Source: Mortierella sp. BCC40632
Lineage: Eukaryota > Mortierellomycota > Mortierellomycetes > Mortierellales > Mortierellaceae
Direction of reading: 5' to 3'
NCBI GenBank assembly: GCA_011634665.1
Contig: WAEK01000002.1
Coordinates: 2,810,501-2,874,500 of the forward strand
Length of the DNA: 64,000 bases
Part shown: piece after piece, positions 1 to 9,857 of the stretch
Position numbering within the stretch: the stretch's first letter is position 1
How the letters are laid out: each line of letters begins with the position of its first letter
Notes under the pieces: generated by a model
The model's input: the letters and a program-made list of their open reading frames with translations, nothing else
The model's database searches: none
Told to the model about the DNA's origin: nothing
Program-made: the position numbers and the translations under genes

Positions 1-9
1 CCCACGCAC

Positions 10-708
10 ATGGAAGACGGCCGAGGACCACGCTCACCACAGCAATCCCAGTTTCGGCAACATGGTCAAGGTGGCGGTGGCGGCGGTGGCGGTGGCCCAC
101 GTCCCAATGGCGGTGCTCGGCGACACAACACCTTCCACAGCAGCAGCGGACACCACTCGCCACAGCATGGTCAGGGTTCGCGGTATCATCAGCAGCCAAT
201 CCATCAGCAGCCACAGTCGCACCCAATGATGTACAACCATTCGTCGCGGTCGCAACACGATCTGCACAACCCGCCAAAATCGCCCAACACGCTCGGCTAC
301 CAGTCCACGCCCCAAATGTACTCGCCCACGTCCCCATCGTTCCAGCACTATCCTCCTTCGCCCAGCTCACCACTGCCACCCTATGTCGAGCGTCCGCCGC
401 CAGCCATGATGCAGCCTCCACAATACACTAATTCATCTTGGCAAGGCGGGTCCAAACCAGGCGGAGGCGGACGGGTAGGCGCGAGTCGGTCAGCAGGCGA
501 CCCCGAGATTGCCTTGTACGAGAATAGCAGCTACTACACCAACCGGAACCGGGCACAACAAGCGCGGAATGAACGACAGCGAGAGCAAGCACAACGGCGT
601 CAACAAGAGGAGGAAAAGAATGAGTGTTGTGGATGCTTCAAGGAGCTGGGCGAGTTTTGTCCATGCTGCTGTTTCTGCTGCATGCTCGGTGCAGCAGGAG
701 CCGCCTAA
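10..708 (+). CDS. Low-complexity protein with Cys-rich C-terminal tail (possibly 5'-partial)
   Basis: The frame encodes 232 residues from the first visible ATG. It is still open at the window edge, so the true start or an upstream exon may lie outside. The N-terminal two thirds is low complexity: a Gly run near residue 22, then His/Gln/Ser/Pro-rich sequence. A basic, charged helix-like stretch (Arg/Gln/Glu, about residues 180-205) leads to a tail with nine cysteines in about twenty residues (ECCGCFKELGEFCPCCCFCC). Such a tail recalls small Cys-rich membrane modules of the CYSTM kind, which attach to membranes through palmitoylation or a short hydrophobic helix. That comparison is inference from composition only. 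I do not recognise a specific family and assign no function. Confidence 0.6.
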   Translation: MEDGRGPRSPQQSQFRQHGQGGGGGGGGGPRPNGGARRHNTFHSSSGHHSPQHGQGSRYHQQPIHQQPQSHPMMYNHSSRSQHDLHNPPKSPNTLGYQSTPQMYSPTSPSFQHYPPSPSSPLPPYVERPPPAMMQPPQYTNSSWQGGSKPGGGGRVGASRSAGDPEIALYENSSYYTNRNRAQQARNERQREQAQRRQQEEEKNECCGCFKELGEFCPCCCFCCMLGAAGAA

Positions 709-2034
709 ATGTCAAATGGACCTTCTCTGATCTCAGTCTTCTTCTTAGTCCATTTTTTTTCTTTTCTTTTCATTCTTTTCTTTCGTTTTCGTGCTTTGTT
801 TTGCTTTTTTTTTTTTTTATTGTTCGATGGTTTGTTTTTTTCATTATTTATTCGAGGATACTTTTTTTTTTAAAAAAGGAGGGAGGAAAAAGGACAATTG
901 CTGCAGGTCAGCGGTTTAATGGTCCTTTTCTCTCTTTTTGTTATTATCACCAAGTTCAACTTGTTCAGGCACAATGGACATCCTCCGCCTCCCCTGGATT
1001 GTGTCTCGAAGAGAACGTGCACTGGAATTGCACAATGATTCTTGACCAATCCAACGCATGCGCAATATACGCGACGCGGACGCGCAGCGTAGTGTAGACA
1101 CAAAGAGACTTTCGAAGTTGAAGGACCTCTGTTGCCTGGACCGTTCCCTCTCTCGTGACTGTAGTTTTTTGTCGCTGCCTCTCTTTCGTTTCTCCCTGTC
1201 TCTTGCTCTTTCACACAAACACACACGCAAATACACATACTCTCTTCTTCGCCACTATGCCTCTCCTCTCTCTTCCACTCATGGTCGACATGGCTGGATG
1301 CGAATCAGCAAACAGCAATAATAAAATCAACAATAATTTGCGCTATTTCTTCTCTGGGGGGATTCTTTTTTATGTGTTTGTGTGTAAAAAATGCGGCTCT
1401 GGATAATATTTGTGGCAACAACTGCCCACAGGACAGGGGACAGCGGACATGCAACGCGTCGGACAGGATACGGTAGGATAGTCTGGAGGCGGAGATAGTC
1501 AACCCTAGTGGACGGTGATTGAGCACGTTCACTCTTCCAGGCAAACAGCGGCAGCAACAACAGCATCAACAGCAACAACAGTAACAGCAATGAAGAAGCT
1601 TTCCAAACTCGGTGGCGATGAGTGACTCTGACCCTGGAGTCTGCAAAGGAAAACCTTGTCCTGAGCTGAGGGGTGCAGGAAGGAGCAGTCCCCCCCGCAG
1701 CAAACCCCACCCCTAGGCGCGTTGTACCACACAGCTTTGGTAGCCACTCAGAGTGCGTCCAGTCAAGTTTCATATAAAAAGCTTCTCCCGTTTTACCCCC
1801 TTCCTCCACTCAACCTCCCCTGGCTTTTACTCTTCTTGACTCCTCCTCTCCTCCTCCTCCGCTCCCCATTTCGGCCTGCACTTCTCTTCTCCCTTTCCGA
1901 TCATCCATCTCGGCTCATCGTGCCTTGCTTCCATCCTTTCAGCTTCGCCCGTCATTTCCACCTGATTGCCACCATTGGCCACTACACGTATTCATCCGCA
2001 TTTCGAATCTTGAACATAGGAATTCGCTCCAAAT
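709..2034. other. Intergenic region with promoter of the acetyltransferase gene
   Basis: This stretch begins with T-rich 3' sequence of the upstream gene (about 735-880). It has CA-rich sequence near 1214-1240 and a CAG/CAA-like run near 1550-1590. A TATA-like element at 1773 is followed by a strongly pyrimidine-rich leader (about 1790-1900) before the acetyltransferase ATG. Open frames here lack family signal and consist mostly of biased composition. Confidence 0.6.
1773..1779 (+). promoter_or_regulatory. Candidate TATA box of the acetyltransferase gene
   Basis: A TATAAAA element lies 256 bases before the proposed ATG at 2035, followed by a CT-rich stretch typical of fungal transcription starts. 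It is the only clear TATA motif in this upstream region. Assignment is by position only. Confidence 0.4.
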
Positions 2035-3488
2035 ATGCCTTCGACTGATCAGCTCCAGGCCACAACCGCTACTTCCTTGCCCTCGCCCTTGCTCAAGCCT
2101 GTTGCCGATGATCTGCCTTCTGTACTAGACTATCTCTTAGATCTGTCGACGCTATTGCCCCATGGCGTCTCCCAGTTTGGACTTGTCTTGACCACGGCTT
2201 TGGAAAAGGCCAAGGACAACGGCAAGGGTAACCAAATCTTTGCTCCAACAGAGGCGAATTCCCCGGTCAAACGTCCTGATAACATAAATTTTGATGGGTC
2301 CGAGGATGACAACCTCTTTTTTCGCTCGATTCCAATGTCAGTGGTCCTGCCCGCTGACAGCGAAGGTGCTGTGACAACAGCAACGACAGTTGTAGACGTA
2401 ACCATTTCGGGTCATTCGACCACCCTTCTGGCCCGATCAGAGCCAGAATTGATGCGCATTACAGCGGATTTTGCCTCGGATGAGATCAAGGCTGATCGTG
2501 CCTCTGCAGAGAGCTTTGATCAAGCCCTTGCCCAACAAGTTGATCCTCGGCAGCAGGCTCTGCTTCAGGGTCATCGTGAGAACATGAAGGCGGTCTTTAA
2601 GGAGGTGTTTGCCAAAAAATGGGAGTCCCCCATGGCAGATCAAGGTAATCAGATCAGGGCAAACTGATTACCATACCTTTACACTTGGTTTTGATTTGGA
2701 GCTGACGTTTCTCTCTCTCTCTCTTGGTGACGCTTCAAGCAGATATCAAGGATATCTGGCTCTATGGAGTGAATGACATCTGGACATCAGCACTCGAGTC
2801 CATCTGCTTCTTGGATCATTCAGGCAACCGTGGAGTCAAGTATGTGATCGCAGAGGATGAACTTCTTGCCATGGAACCGGAATTGATTGCACAATGCGAG
2901 CTTCTCGAGCGAGAGCAAGGTCTGACCATTGGACCAATGCAAGAGCAGGACATCCAGACTATGCTCGACTTGAATGGTGTCAAGTATCCTCTCAGCTATG
3001 GCTATCACATTATCCAGCGCTCACTTGCCTTCCGCGACCGGAACAATAAGGTGGTTGCCTGGGCTGGCTCCCACTCTGACTGTAAGTTCTTGTGTAATTC
3101 CGTCTTTGACTAAAAAGGTTTCTTGTTCGATATACTAAAGCGCCTGTTTCTTTGACCTTTACTACTACTACTACCAAAAAAAAAAGTCGCAATTGCAGCG
3201 TTGCATGTGTTGCCCGAGTACCGTAAGTTGGGTCTCGGTCGAATTGTCCTCCAGCGAGTCTCCTTGATGCATGTTCGTTGTGCAAGGGCAATCCTTGAAG
3301 CTCACGCGAAGGGACCTCTGGACCCTTCCATCAAGTTTTACGCTCATGCTGATTGTCTTGATGATAACCTACCCACAATGGTCTTTATGGAGCGTTGTGG
3401 ATGGCACCGCCACAGTTTCACTTTCTGGAAACCGGTACGACCTCACTCCTCGGTAACGGCTGCAAAAAAACAAGTAGATGATAACTAA
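2035..3488 (+). CDS. GNAT-family N-acetyltransferase (FR47/GLYAT-like)
   Basis: Modelled exons are 2035-2644, 2743-3081 and 3187-3488, giving 416 residues. Both introns start GTAA, end AG and keep phase. The C-terminal third carries the acetyl-CoA binding signature of GNAT enzymes: the joined third exon reads AALHVLPEYRKLGLGRIVLQ (about residues 320-340), matching the R/Q-x-x-G-x-G/A pyrophosphate loop after a beta strand. The later stretch with DDNLPTMVFMERCGW fits the final strand and helix of the fold. The arrangement resembles the FR47/glycine-N-acyltransferase-like group, whose members acetylate small amines or peptide N-termini. The acceptor substrate cannot be read from sequence. The N-terminal half (about 200 residues) is less typical and includes a possible substrate-binding part. 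The gene converges on the UBAP1-like gene across a T-rich spacer. Confidence 0.8.
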
Positions 3489-3576
3489 GAACTAGTTTTA
3501 TATAAATTGCAGAAGATTTTTAATTTTATTTTTCAATGCTCGGTAAAGATGACAGAGCTACCATTCCCCGTTCTAT

Positions 3577-3628
3577 CTTTCTTTTTCTTTTTCTTTTTCT
3601 TTTTCTTTTTCTTTTTCTTTTTTCTTTT

Positions 3629-3672
<44 letters not shown>

Positions 3673-3683
3673 CTTTTTTTTTT
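3577..3683. repeat. Polypyrimidine (TTTTTC)n / poly-T tract
   Basis: Repeated TTTTTC units run into a long T homopolymer with a few C interruptions. The tract sits exactly between the 3' ends of two convergent genes (stops at 3488 and 3701). It generates spurious Phe-rich or Lys/Glu-rich open frames on both strands. Confidence 0.95.
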
Positions 3684-3700
3684 CCCTCTCGCTCATTTTA

Positions 3701-6114
3701 TCAGTCATCAAAATCCAAGAGATGGTTCGAGGCCTTTGCGAGATCATAGTCATATTTCTCGAGTGCTCCTCTGCTAAGCTCTCGAGTAAAGCCCATGTGG
3801 ACCAATTGATCAATCAATAGGTTGGCATTGTGCGGAGGCGCTGGAGCGGTCGCCTGAGGTGACCGGGTCGATCCTCGATCCTCGCCTAGACCAGGGTTGT
3901 TTCCAACATTACCACCAAGCATGGTATTACCACCACCACTACTAGATCCTACATTCCCTCCACCAGTCATGTCCGGATTAAATCCTCCAGGAACAGGCGG
4001 CATCTTACGTGTCCCCAACATGACATGCATCATCTCATGGTCCTTGGGTGGGCGTGGCTTCAAGGCTGGAGGGGCTGGAGCGTGTGAATGACCACCTACA
4101 GCGATTGGAGGGGCTACACCACCGTTGGATGATCCTGCAACGGCAGTCGCTGCATTAGGGGTGATGGGTGGAGGGGGCAAGGGGGGACGAGGTGGAGTCA
4201 TGGACCGATCCATAACCACTGCGTGGTCTCCCGAGCTGGCAGACGGATCAATACCGTGATCTGTCGGTCGCATGGGTCGTGCAGGGAGTGGGGGCCGATT
4301 CAAGACTGGTCCAACTGGAGCAGCGCCAGAGGGAGAGGCTGAATGTCCTCGAGGTGGAGGGGGCAAAGGAGGAGGCGAGGGTGAGGCGTTGCCAAAGCGT
4401 GCGTGTTGCTGACTCGCAGTCAGGCCTGTTGTTGGGTGAGGTCCATTCAGGCCATTGTTGCCGTTACCCCCTGTCGAATGGTGATGGATCTGCTTGGGCG
4501 GGCTTACATAAGAGGCCACGGGAATAGGTGAGGAGCTGTACTGTCCTGGACGTGCGCCAGCCTGACTCGTCGGATATGAAGAATAGGGCGGATGAACTCC
4601 ATGCGCATCCGACTGGGGAACAGGCATGGGAATGGATGGGTGTGATTGTTGTTGATGTGAAGGAGGGTAAGGGTATCCTTGAAGTGGTTGATGCGGAAGC
4701 TGTTGTTGGGCCACTCCTGGTGCCATCTGCTGTTGCGTAGCTGAATTAGCGCCGCTACTGCTACCATGTCCCATCTGTTGCGAGATCACATCCTTGAGTG
4801 CCGTCAAGTCGTCCACAGGCGTATCCCAAGGGTCAGGCGGTCCCAAGCCCTGTTCGAATTCACGAAAGTCCAGGCGAGTTGTACTGAAAGGCGGCATGGG
4901 CGATTTCTATGAGACGGAACTCAAGAGCTTAGTTGCCTCATTCTACCAGACTCATATTCTTTATCAAGAGTGTCCCATGTGATTGACAGTGTTGAGAATT
5001 ACCTCCGCAATTGGGTCCAGGTCGCCTGTCCAAGGGCGCGGCGCTGGCTCTTCTTCGAGACAGGCATCGCGTAGCATTCCAGTGAGTTCAGACAATGGCA
5101 CAGCCTGTACTATCACCTCCTCTTCCGCAGGATCCGGACTGGCGTCTGACTGTATCCTTGGGCTTGTCGACAGAATGGCTCCATGCTCGTCTTGCTCCTG
5201 TTGTCTATGTTCCATTGCCATAGAAGTGGTTGCAGAGGTTGTGGTGGAAATAGCTGTAGTTGTGGTAACCGCATTGGCAATTACACTCTCTTGGGCTGTT
5301 TTTTTCTGCTCACTCACATCCAGAGATGCATTGTTCTCAAACTCGCTATAGTCAAAGTGTTTTCGTTGGTTCTTGCTAGAAAAACTACTGCTAAGACCAC
5401 CGCTACCCAAAGAGCCATCCATTTGAGAAAGATTACTGCTGTCCTTAGCTTGAGCGGTAGCCAGGGTTGGGGTCAGTATCCGACGGTCCTCATTGTCCAG
5501 AAATCCTGGCGCAATCTTCCTGGCGCGGGTGATGCGCTCCTGGTTTAGACGAGCCTGGCGCTCCTCGGAATAGAGTCGGTAAGCATTCTCCTTAGCCTCG
5601 GTCACTGCTGTCTCTTCCTCAAGAATACGTTGGTATTCTTTAACGATCTTGTGCTCTAGCGAAAAGTCATTGAACCGCTTTTGGATTGAAGAAGAGGGGG
5701 GGTAAAATGACAATCAGACAAGGAAGGTGGGCAGGCAATGGCCTGACGAGAAGGCGACGCAAACAAGAGAGGAACAAGATAAAAAGAGTTGACCTACACG
5801 CTGGAGGATATCATCTGAGAGCGACAGTAGATTATAAGGCAGAGTTACCTAAAAAAAGAGTCGACCCGGAAGAGGATTAGTGCCCATTAGGTTGGTGTCG
5901 TCTTGAATGGGGTGCGAAAGAAGGCAGACCAGAAAAATGGAGCCAAGGACAAGAGCCTAGCACGACTGGCACAAGTTTTGCTTACAGGAACAGGCACCTT
6001 GAAGAGTGGGGAGGCAATCATGGGCACATTCTTGACATCATGATAAGGGGAAGCATCTAGCTTGGCAAGAGGCATTTCCTTTGCATTAGACCAGCGGTCC
6101 ATGGAAGCACCCAT
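3701..6114 (-). CDS. UBAP1-like ESCRT-I subunit (UMA-like N-terminus, C-terminal UBA)
   Basis: Modelled exons in coding order are 6114-5986, 5848-5798, 5677-5003 and 4906-3701; every junction is phase 0, giving 686 residues. The N-terminal 80 residues, pieced together from three exons, follow the UMA region of animal UBAP1. A DV..VP/LFKVPVP motif is followed by VTLPYNLLSLSDDILQR and then RFNDFSLEHK, where UBAP1 has GLPIGFSLPDCLQ and YDFSLEKK. A charged helix follows. The middle is Pro/Gly/Ser-rich and disordered. The last 40 residues (LLIDQLVHMGFTRELSRGAL onward) form a UBA ubiquitin-binding domain. In UBAP1 the UMA region binds ESCRT-I and the UBA part binds ubiquitinated cargo, so a role in multivesicular-body sorting on endosomes is inferred. 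An alternative is an unrelated UBA protein with chance N-terminal similarity; I favour the first. Confidence 0.65.
5798..5848 (-). other. 51-base exon of the UBAP1-like gene
   Basis: On the minus strand this 17-codon segment is bounded by a T7AG acceptor and a GTAGGT donor. It is open and phase 0 at both ends. Its translation, VTLPYNLLSLSDDILQR, supplies the missing centre of the UMA-like region. An automatic model that skipped it would still be in frame but would lose the motif. Confidence 0.65.
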
Positions 6115-7382
6115 GGTAGTTTATTGTGGAGTGCCAAGAAATCATGGTACTACTGCGGTGCTTACGATGCTGGGCCATGGCCGTTCAGAGATGTCTTTGT
6201 AGTATAGGCAAGAGTAGGGGTGGTGGTGCAGGTGATATGAGAGGCAACAGGAGAGATGGCGGAGGAGTAAATCGTTGGAGACGATGGTGAAGAGATGCAA
6301 TGCGCCTCCCTGCCACCCTCCAAATGCGGTCAGTCACACGTCACTTGACTGGCGTCCTATTTTCGCCACTATCCCTTGCGCGATTCCCAAGACCAGAAAA
6401 CACCAGTTTATCCAGTCGAAAGTTTCCTCCGCCTGTGGAGAGACTGTGCACGTTGGGATGTGCATAGCGAAGTGGAGTTTTTCTTGATGTTCAAAAGTAC
6501 ATTATCATCATTTAGGCGTGGATCCATCCAAGTTCAGGACAGTGTCTTTTAGAAGCTAAGGGAGGCTGCTTCAAACTTTTGCTGACAAAGTAAGAGCCTC
6601 AGTCTTCAATCATATTTTCAACATCCAAGGCTTTTGCCAGATGCAATGGGGATGCCCGTGGGACCACTGGTTAAAGCTGCCGGTTTTCTATGGTTGACAC
6701 TCCCAGGGCTTTTGATAATACTTCGTTTTCTCTAAACCAGTCTCAATTTCGTTCTGCACATTATAAACGGTGTCTGGATATTGTCAGAGCAATCCTTGTA
6801 GACAAAGTAACAATGCTAGAGCCTCTTCTTAATCAAAAGGTGTTTCAATGAGAAGAGGACTGTTCTTCACTTGGTCAAATGGTATTGTGTATATTCCTAT
6901 CATTGAGACCCTATCAAAAGATCTATTGTCTTCGTCGTCATGGCTATGCAGCCCGTTGCGATCGCGGCCCTCCCTCTCGTTTTACTTGACTTGAAGATTT
7001 GAAAAGTCAAAGAGATTTTTGATGTCCTTGTCGCAACAGTCTCATTTTGTCAGAAGCGAGACCTGGAGCCAGTCCTGCTCTACAGTCTGAAAACGACGCA
7101 TACACTCGATCCCCATCAAGGCATATTCCTCGGACGAGGGTGCAAAAGAAAGAAAGAAAAAAAAAGATCATGCAACAAGATATCAGCTGTATTCAGTTCC
7201 TTCTGTCCTTACTAACTCCTTCTCTTTCATTCTCTTTTTTCTTTTTTTCTTTTTTTTTCTTTTTCTTTTTTTTCTCACGGATAGAAACTTTAGCCTCTCA
7301 ATATTAGTCCCAGCATATATGTGTCGAGGCAGCCATGATAGCTAAACAATCGGGTATTCTTCACGACTTTAGGCCAGTCAAG

Positions 7383-7437
<55 letters not shown>

Positions 7438-7510
7438 AAAAAAGTAAAAAAAAAAAAAGTAGTGTAATGCATCTCCTCAAAGATCCTGCACTTCAAAGCT
7501 CTCGGTTCTT
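6115..7510. other. Intergenic region between GID4 3' end and UBAP1-like promoter
   Basis: No protein or RNA gene is recognisable. The region contains T-rich runs near 7225-7275 and a 53-base A homopolymer at 7383-7435, continuing as an A-rich tract to 7459. The left part should hold the UBAP1-like promoter and the right part the GID4 3' untranslated region. Confidence 0.6.
7383..7435. repeat. Poly-A homopolymer
   Basis: A run of 53 A residues, followed by further A-rich sequence to about 7459. It lies just beyond the modelled GID4 stop codon (7511), so it is a poly-T run in the GID4 transcript direction. Confidence 0.95.
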
Positions 7511-9201
7511 CTACCGAAACTCGAATGATCCTGTCGACCGTTGGTCAGGCACATGTGTCAAGTTCAGTTGCTGGAATCTAGTTCATGCAGCAAAAGAGAT
7601 AAAAGGATCAGTTCACTTTCACTTTCCCTTCATATTAATGTCCAGCAAAACATAAACTGTTCCAAGATAAGAGTCCATCCATGATGCCAGATACATACTT
7701 TTCGCTTGAGTGGTGGTAGTAATATCCCGAGATGGTGCTTTGAGATTTGTCGTAACAGATGTAATAGAATCCAGCAAAGCTGGCTCCACTGATCCCCTGT
7801 ACACGGTGATCCGGAACAAGGAAATGCTCTTTCCATCGCATGAAGACAACATCTTGCCGCCGGAAATCATATTCGTTATGGTTAAAATGTGTGTGTGTAA
7901 TATCATTATCGTACACATCGAATCCAAACACTGCGCCCGCAAGGTCTCTAAATGGGGGGAAGAGCACCTATTGTAAAAATAAAAAGTCAGCTCAAGATCA
8001 ATGGTACACCCTTGTAGAGCAGCAGATTTTTGGCTCACAACGGAATGGCCTGTGCACAACGTTGAAGAGAGAGAGGAAAGTAGAAAATGAGGTAAAAAAA
8101 AAAAGTGGAGTGCTCTCTTACCCAATGTTCTTCATCGATTCTCTCGTCCGCATCCCATCTTTTAGTAAAGAAGGAATACTTTGGGCCGATAATCTCTGCT
8201 TCGAAATAGGTCGTCAACTCTGGATACTCATCTGTCAATCCTCGGATGAGAAGGTAGCCGCAAAGAAAAGATTCTTCCAGATCCACATACTAGAGGGGCA
8301 TGCGCACAAAAACACAAACACGAAAAGAAAAAAAAAACAAGCCAGCAGGCCAGAGCATAGAAAAGAAAAGAAAAAGAAAAAACAAAAACAAAAACAAAAG
8401 CTGTGAGTGAGGCCAAATAAGAGTTGTTTGCGCAATACCATCCAGCTGAACAGAGTGGGTCTTCTTGATCGCATTCCATCCCAGAGAGATAGGATCCTTC
8501 CTTTGAGAGGAAAGGGTTCATATTCCATCCCTTGCATCCATGTCCATTTGGCGCCAAATCGCCGGGTTTACCTTGATATCAACTTGTACGTCGTAGCTTT
8601 GTGAGCCTGATTGTTGTTTGCCTCGGAAACGTGATCCTGCGTATAGGTGAAAGTGTCTCTTAGGGATGACTCTCTGTGGCTCAAAGGGGTCCCGCTTCCG
8701 TCTCCGTTCTTGCTCCTGCTGAAGCTCCTGTAGTTGTTGACGTCGTTTCTGCTGTCGGAGGTGCTGTTGTTTTGACAGCTCCTTAAGACGTTCGACTGGA
8801 GACGAATGAATAGCGCACGGAGATGAAGATGACGACGTAGATGAAGATGACGAGGATGACGAAGACTGAGTCGAGTCTTGCTTCTGGTCCTCTCCTTGCT
8901 CCTGGTCTTCCCCTTGCTCCCGTGGGCCAGGTGTAGTTGGGACTGATGATTCCTCCGGGTGTGGCGAGTGGTCTGCCAAGGATGACTTTGAGTCAGCACT
9001 ATCAAATGGTGACTCTGGGGACTCTTCAGTGAGCGACTGCGTAACATCTTCATTTTCCGATAGACTGCATGTGCAACCGGGGGGTGCTAATGCTGTCGAA
9101 GCCGGGGCTCCAGCAGCGGCGGAGGCTGTGGAGGTGGCATCAGTGGGAGATAGGGGCGCAACATCGGCTGGTTGGCCGGGACTGATCTGGTTAACTGGCA
9201 T
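7511..9201 (-). CDS. GID4: GID/CTLH ubiquitin ligase substrate receptor GID4 (Vid24)
   Basis: Modelled exons are 9201-8572, 8289-8122, 7967-7699 and 7577-7511, giving 377 residues. From about residue 185 the protein follows GID4 closely: [19 protein letters not shown], then [74 protein letters not shown] and YYYHHSSEK. It ends [10 protein letters not shown]...FEFR, as in human GID4 (YQSLNLTHVP...YEFR). This beta-barrel protein docks on the GID/CTLH RING ligase and captures substrates with an N-terminal proline (Pro/N-degron), such as gluconeogenic enzymes in yeast. The first 180 residues are an expanded Ser-rich and Gln/Glu/Arg-rich extension without family match. The last exon is only 67 bases; reading through instead would give a wrong C-terminus at 7635. 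Confidence 0.93.
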
Positions 9202-9857
9202 GGGAGGATATAGAGCGAGCGGATGCCGCCGAGCAAATGAATCCCTGGGAAGGTGTCCAGGGGAGGGGAGTGAGGGATCCTGCGTGTTTGAGATCTTGTT
9301 AGAAGGTATCCGAATATGTGTGCAGAGAACTCAGTGATGCTTTAATGTGCTGAAAAGAATAAGATGAGGAGTAAATGTGGAGAGGAAAGAAAAGATGAAG
9401 ATTGTTGTTGTTATTATTTTTCACTTTTTACCTGTGCGCACCGAGTCAGAGAGGGTCGAGAGTGAATGAGGTGAGAGAGAGAGAGAGAGAGAGAAGAGTG
9501 GGCCTCAGGGCCAGTATCACACTCTGGTCACGGCCCCGACCGCACAACTGCCATCTTTCAGCACTCAACCACTGGTAGTGATCCGCCCCTAGTCAGCCTT
9601 TTGCGCCTGCGGTCCCTCTTCTCCTCCCAATGGGCCGTAGTTTGAGGCGGCCCTACTGGTTTCTCTCACAGCGCTTCGCCCGATGTTCCGAGTCACCTGA
9701 CAGCGCCAGATGGCGGAGAAGGAGGGGAAGAATGGGAAGGAGCCTTTGAGCGCACCACTTAGACGCTCACACGCTAGAACCACATGGTTGAACCACACAC
9801 AGACTCGCATTAAGCTCCTTAGTAGATAGATATGACCCATATGTACTGTACTTTTAA
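9202..9857. other. Intergenic region, GID4 upstream / MFAP1 downstream
   Basis: A GA dinucleotide run lies at about 9473-9494, with AT-rich sequence at 9400-9430. There is no open frame with recognisable product. The region is expected to contain the GID4 promoter and the MFAP1 3' end. Confidence 0.55.
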
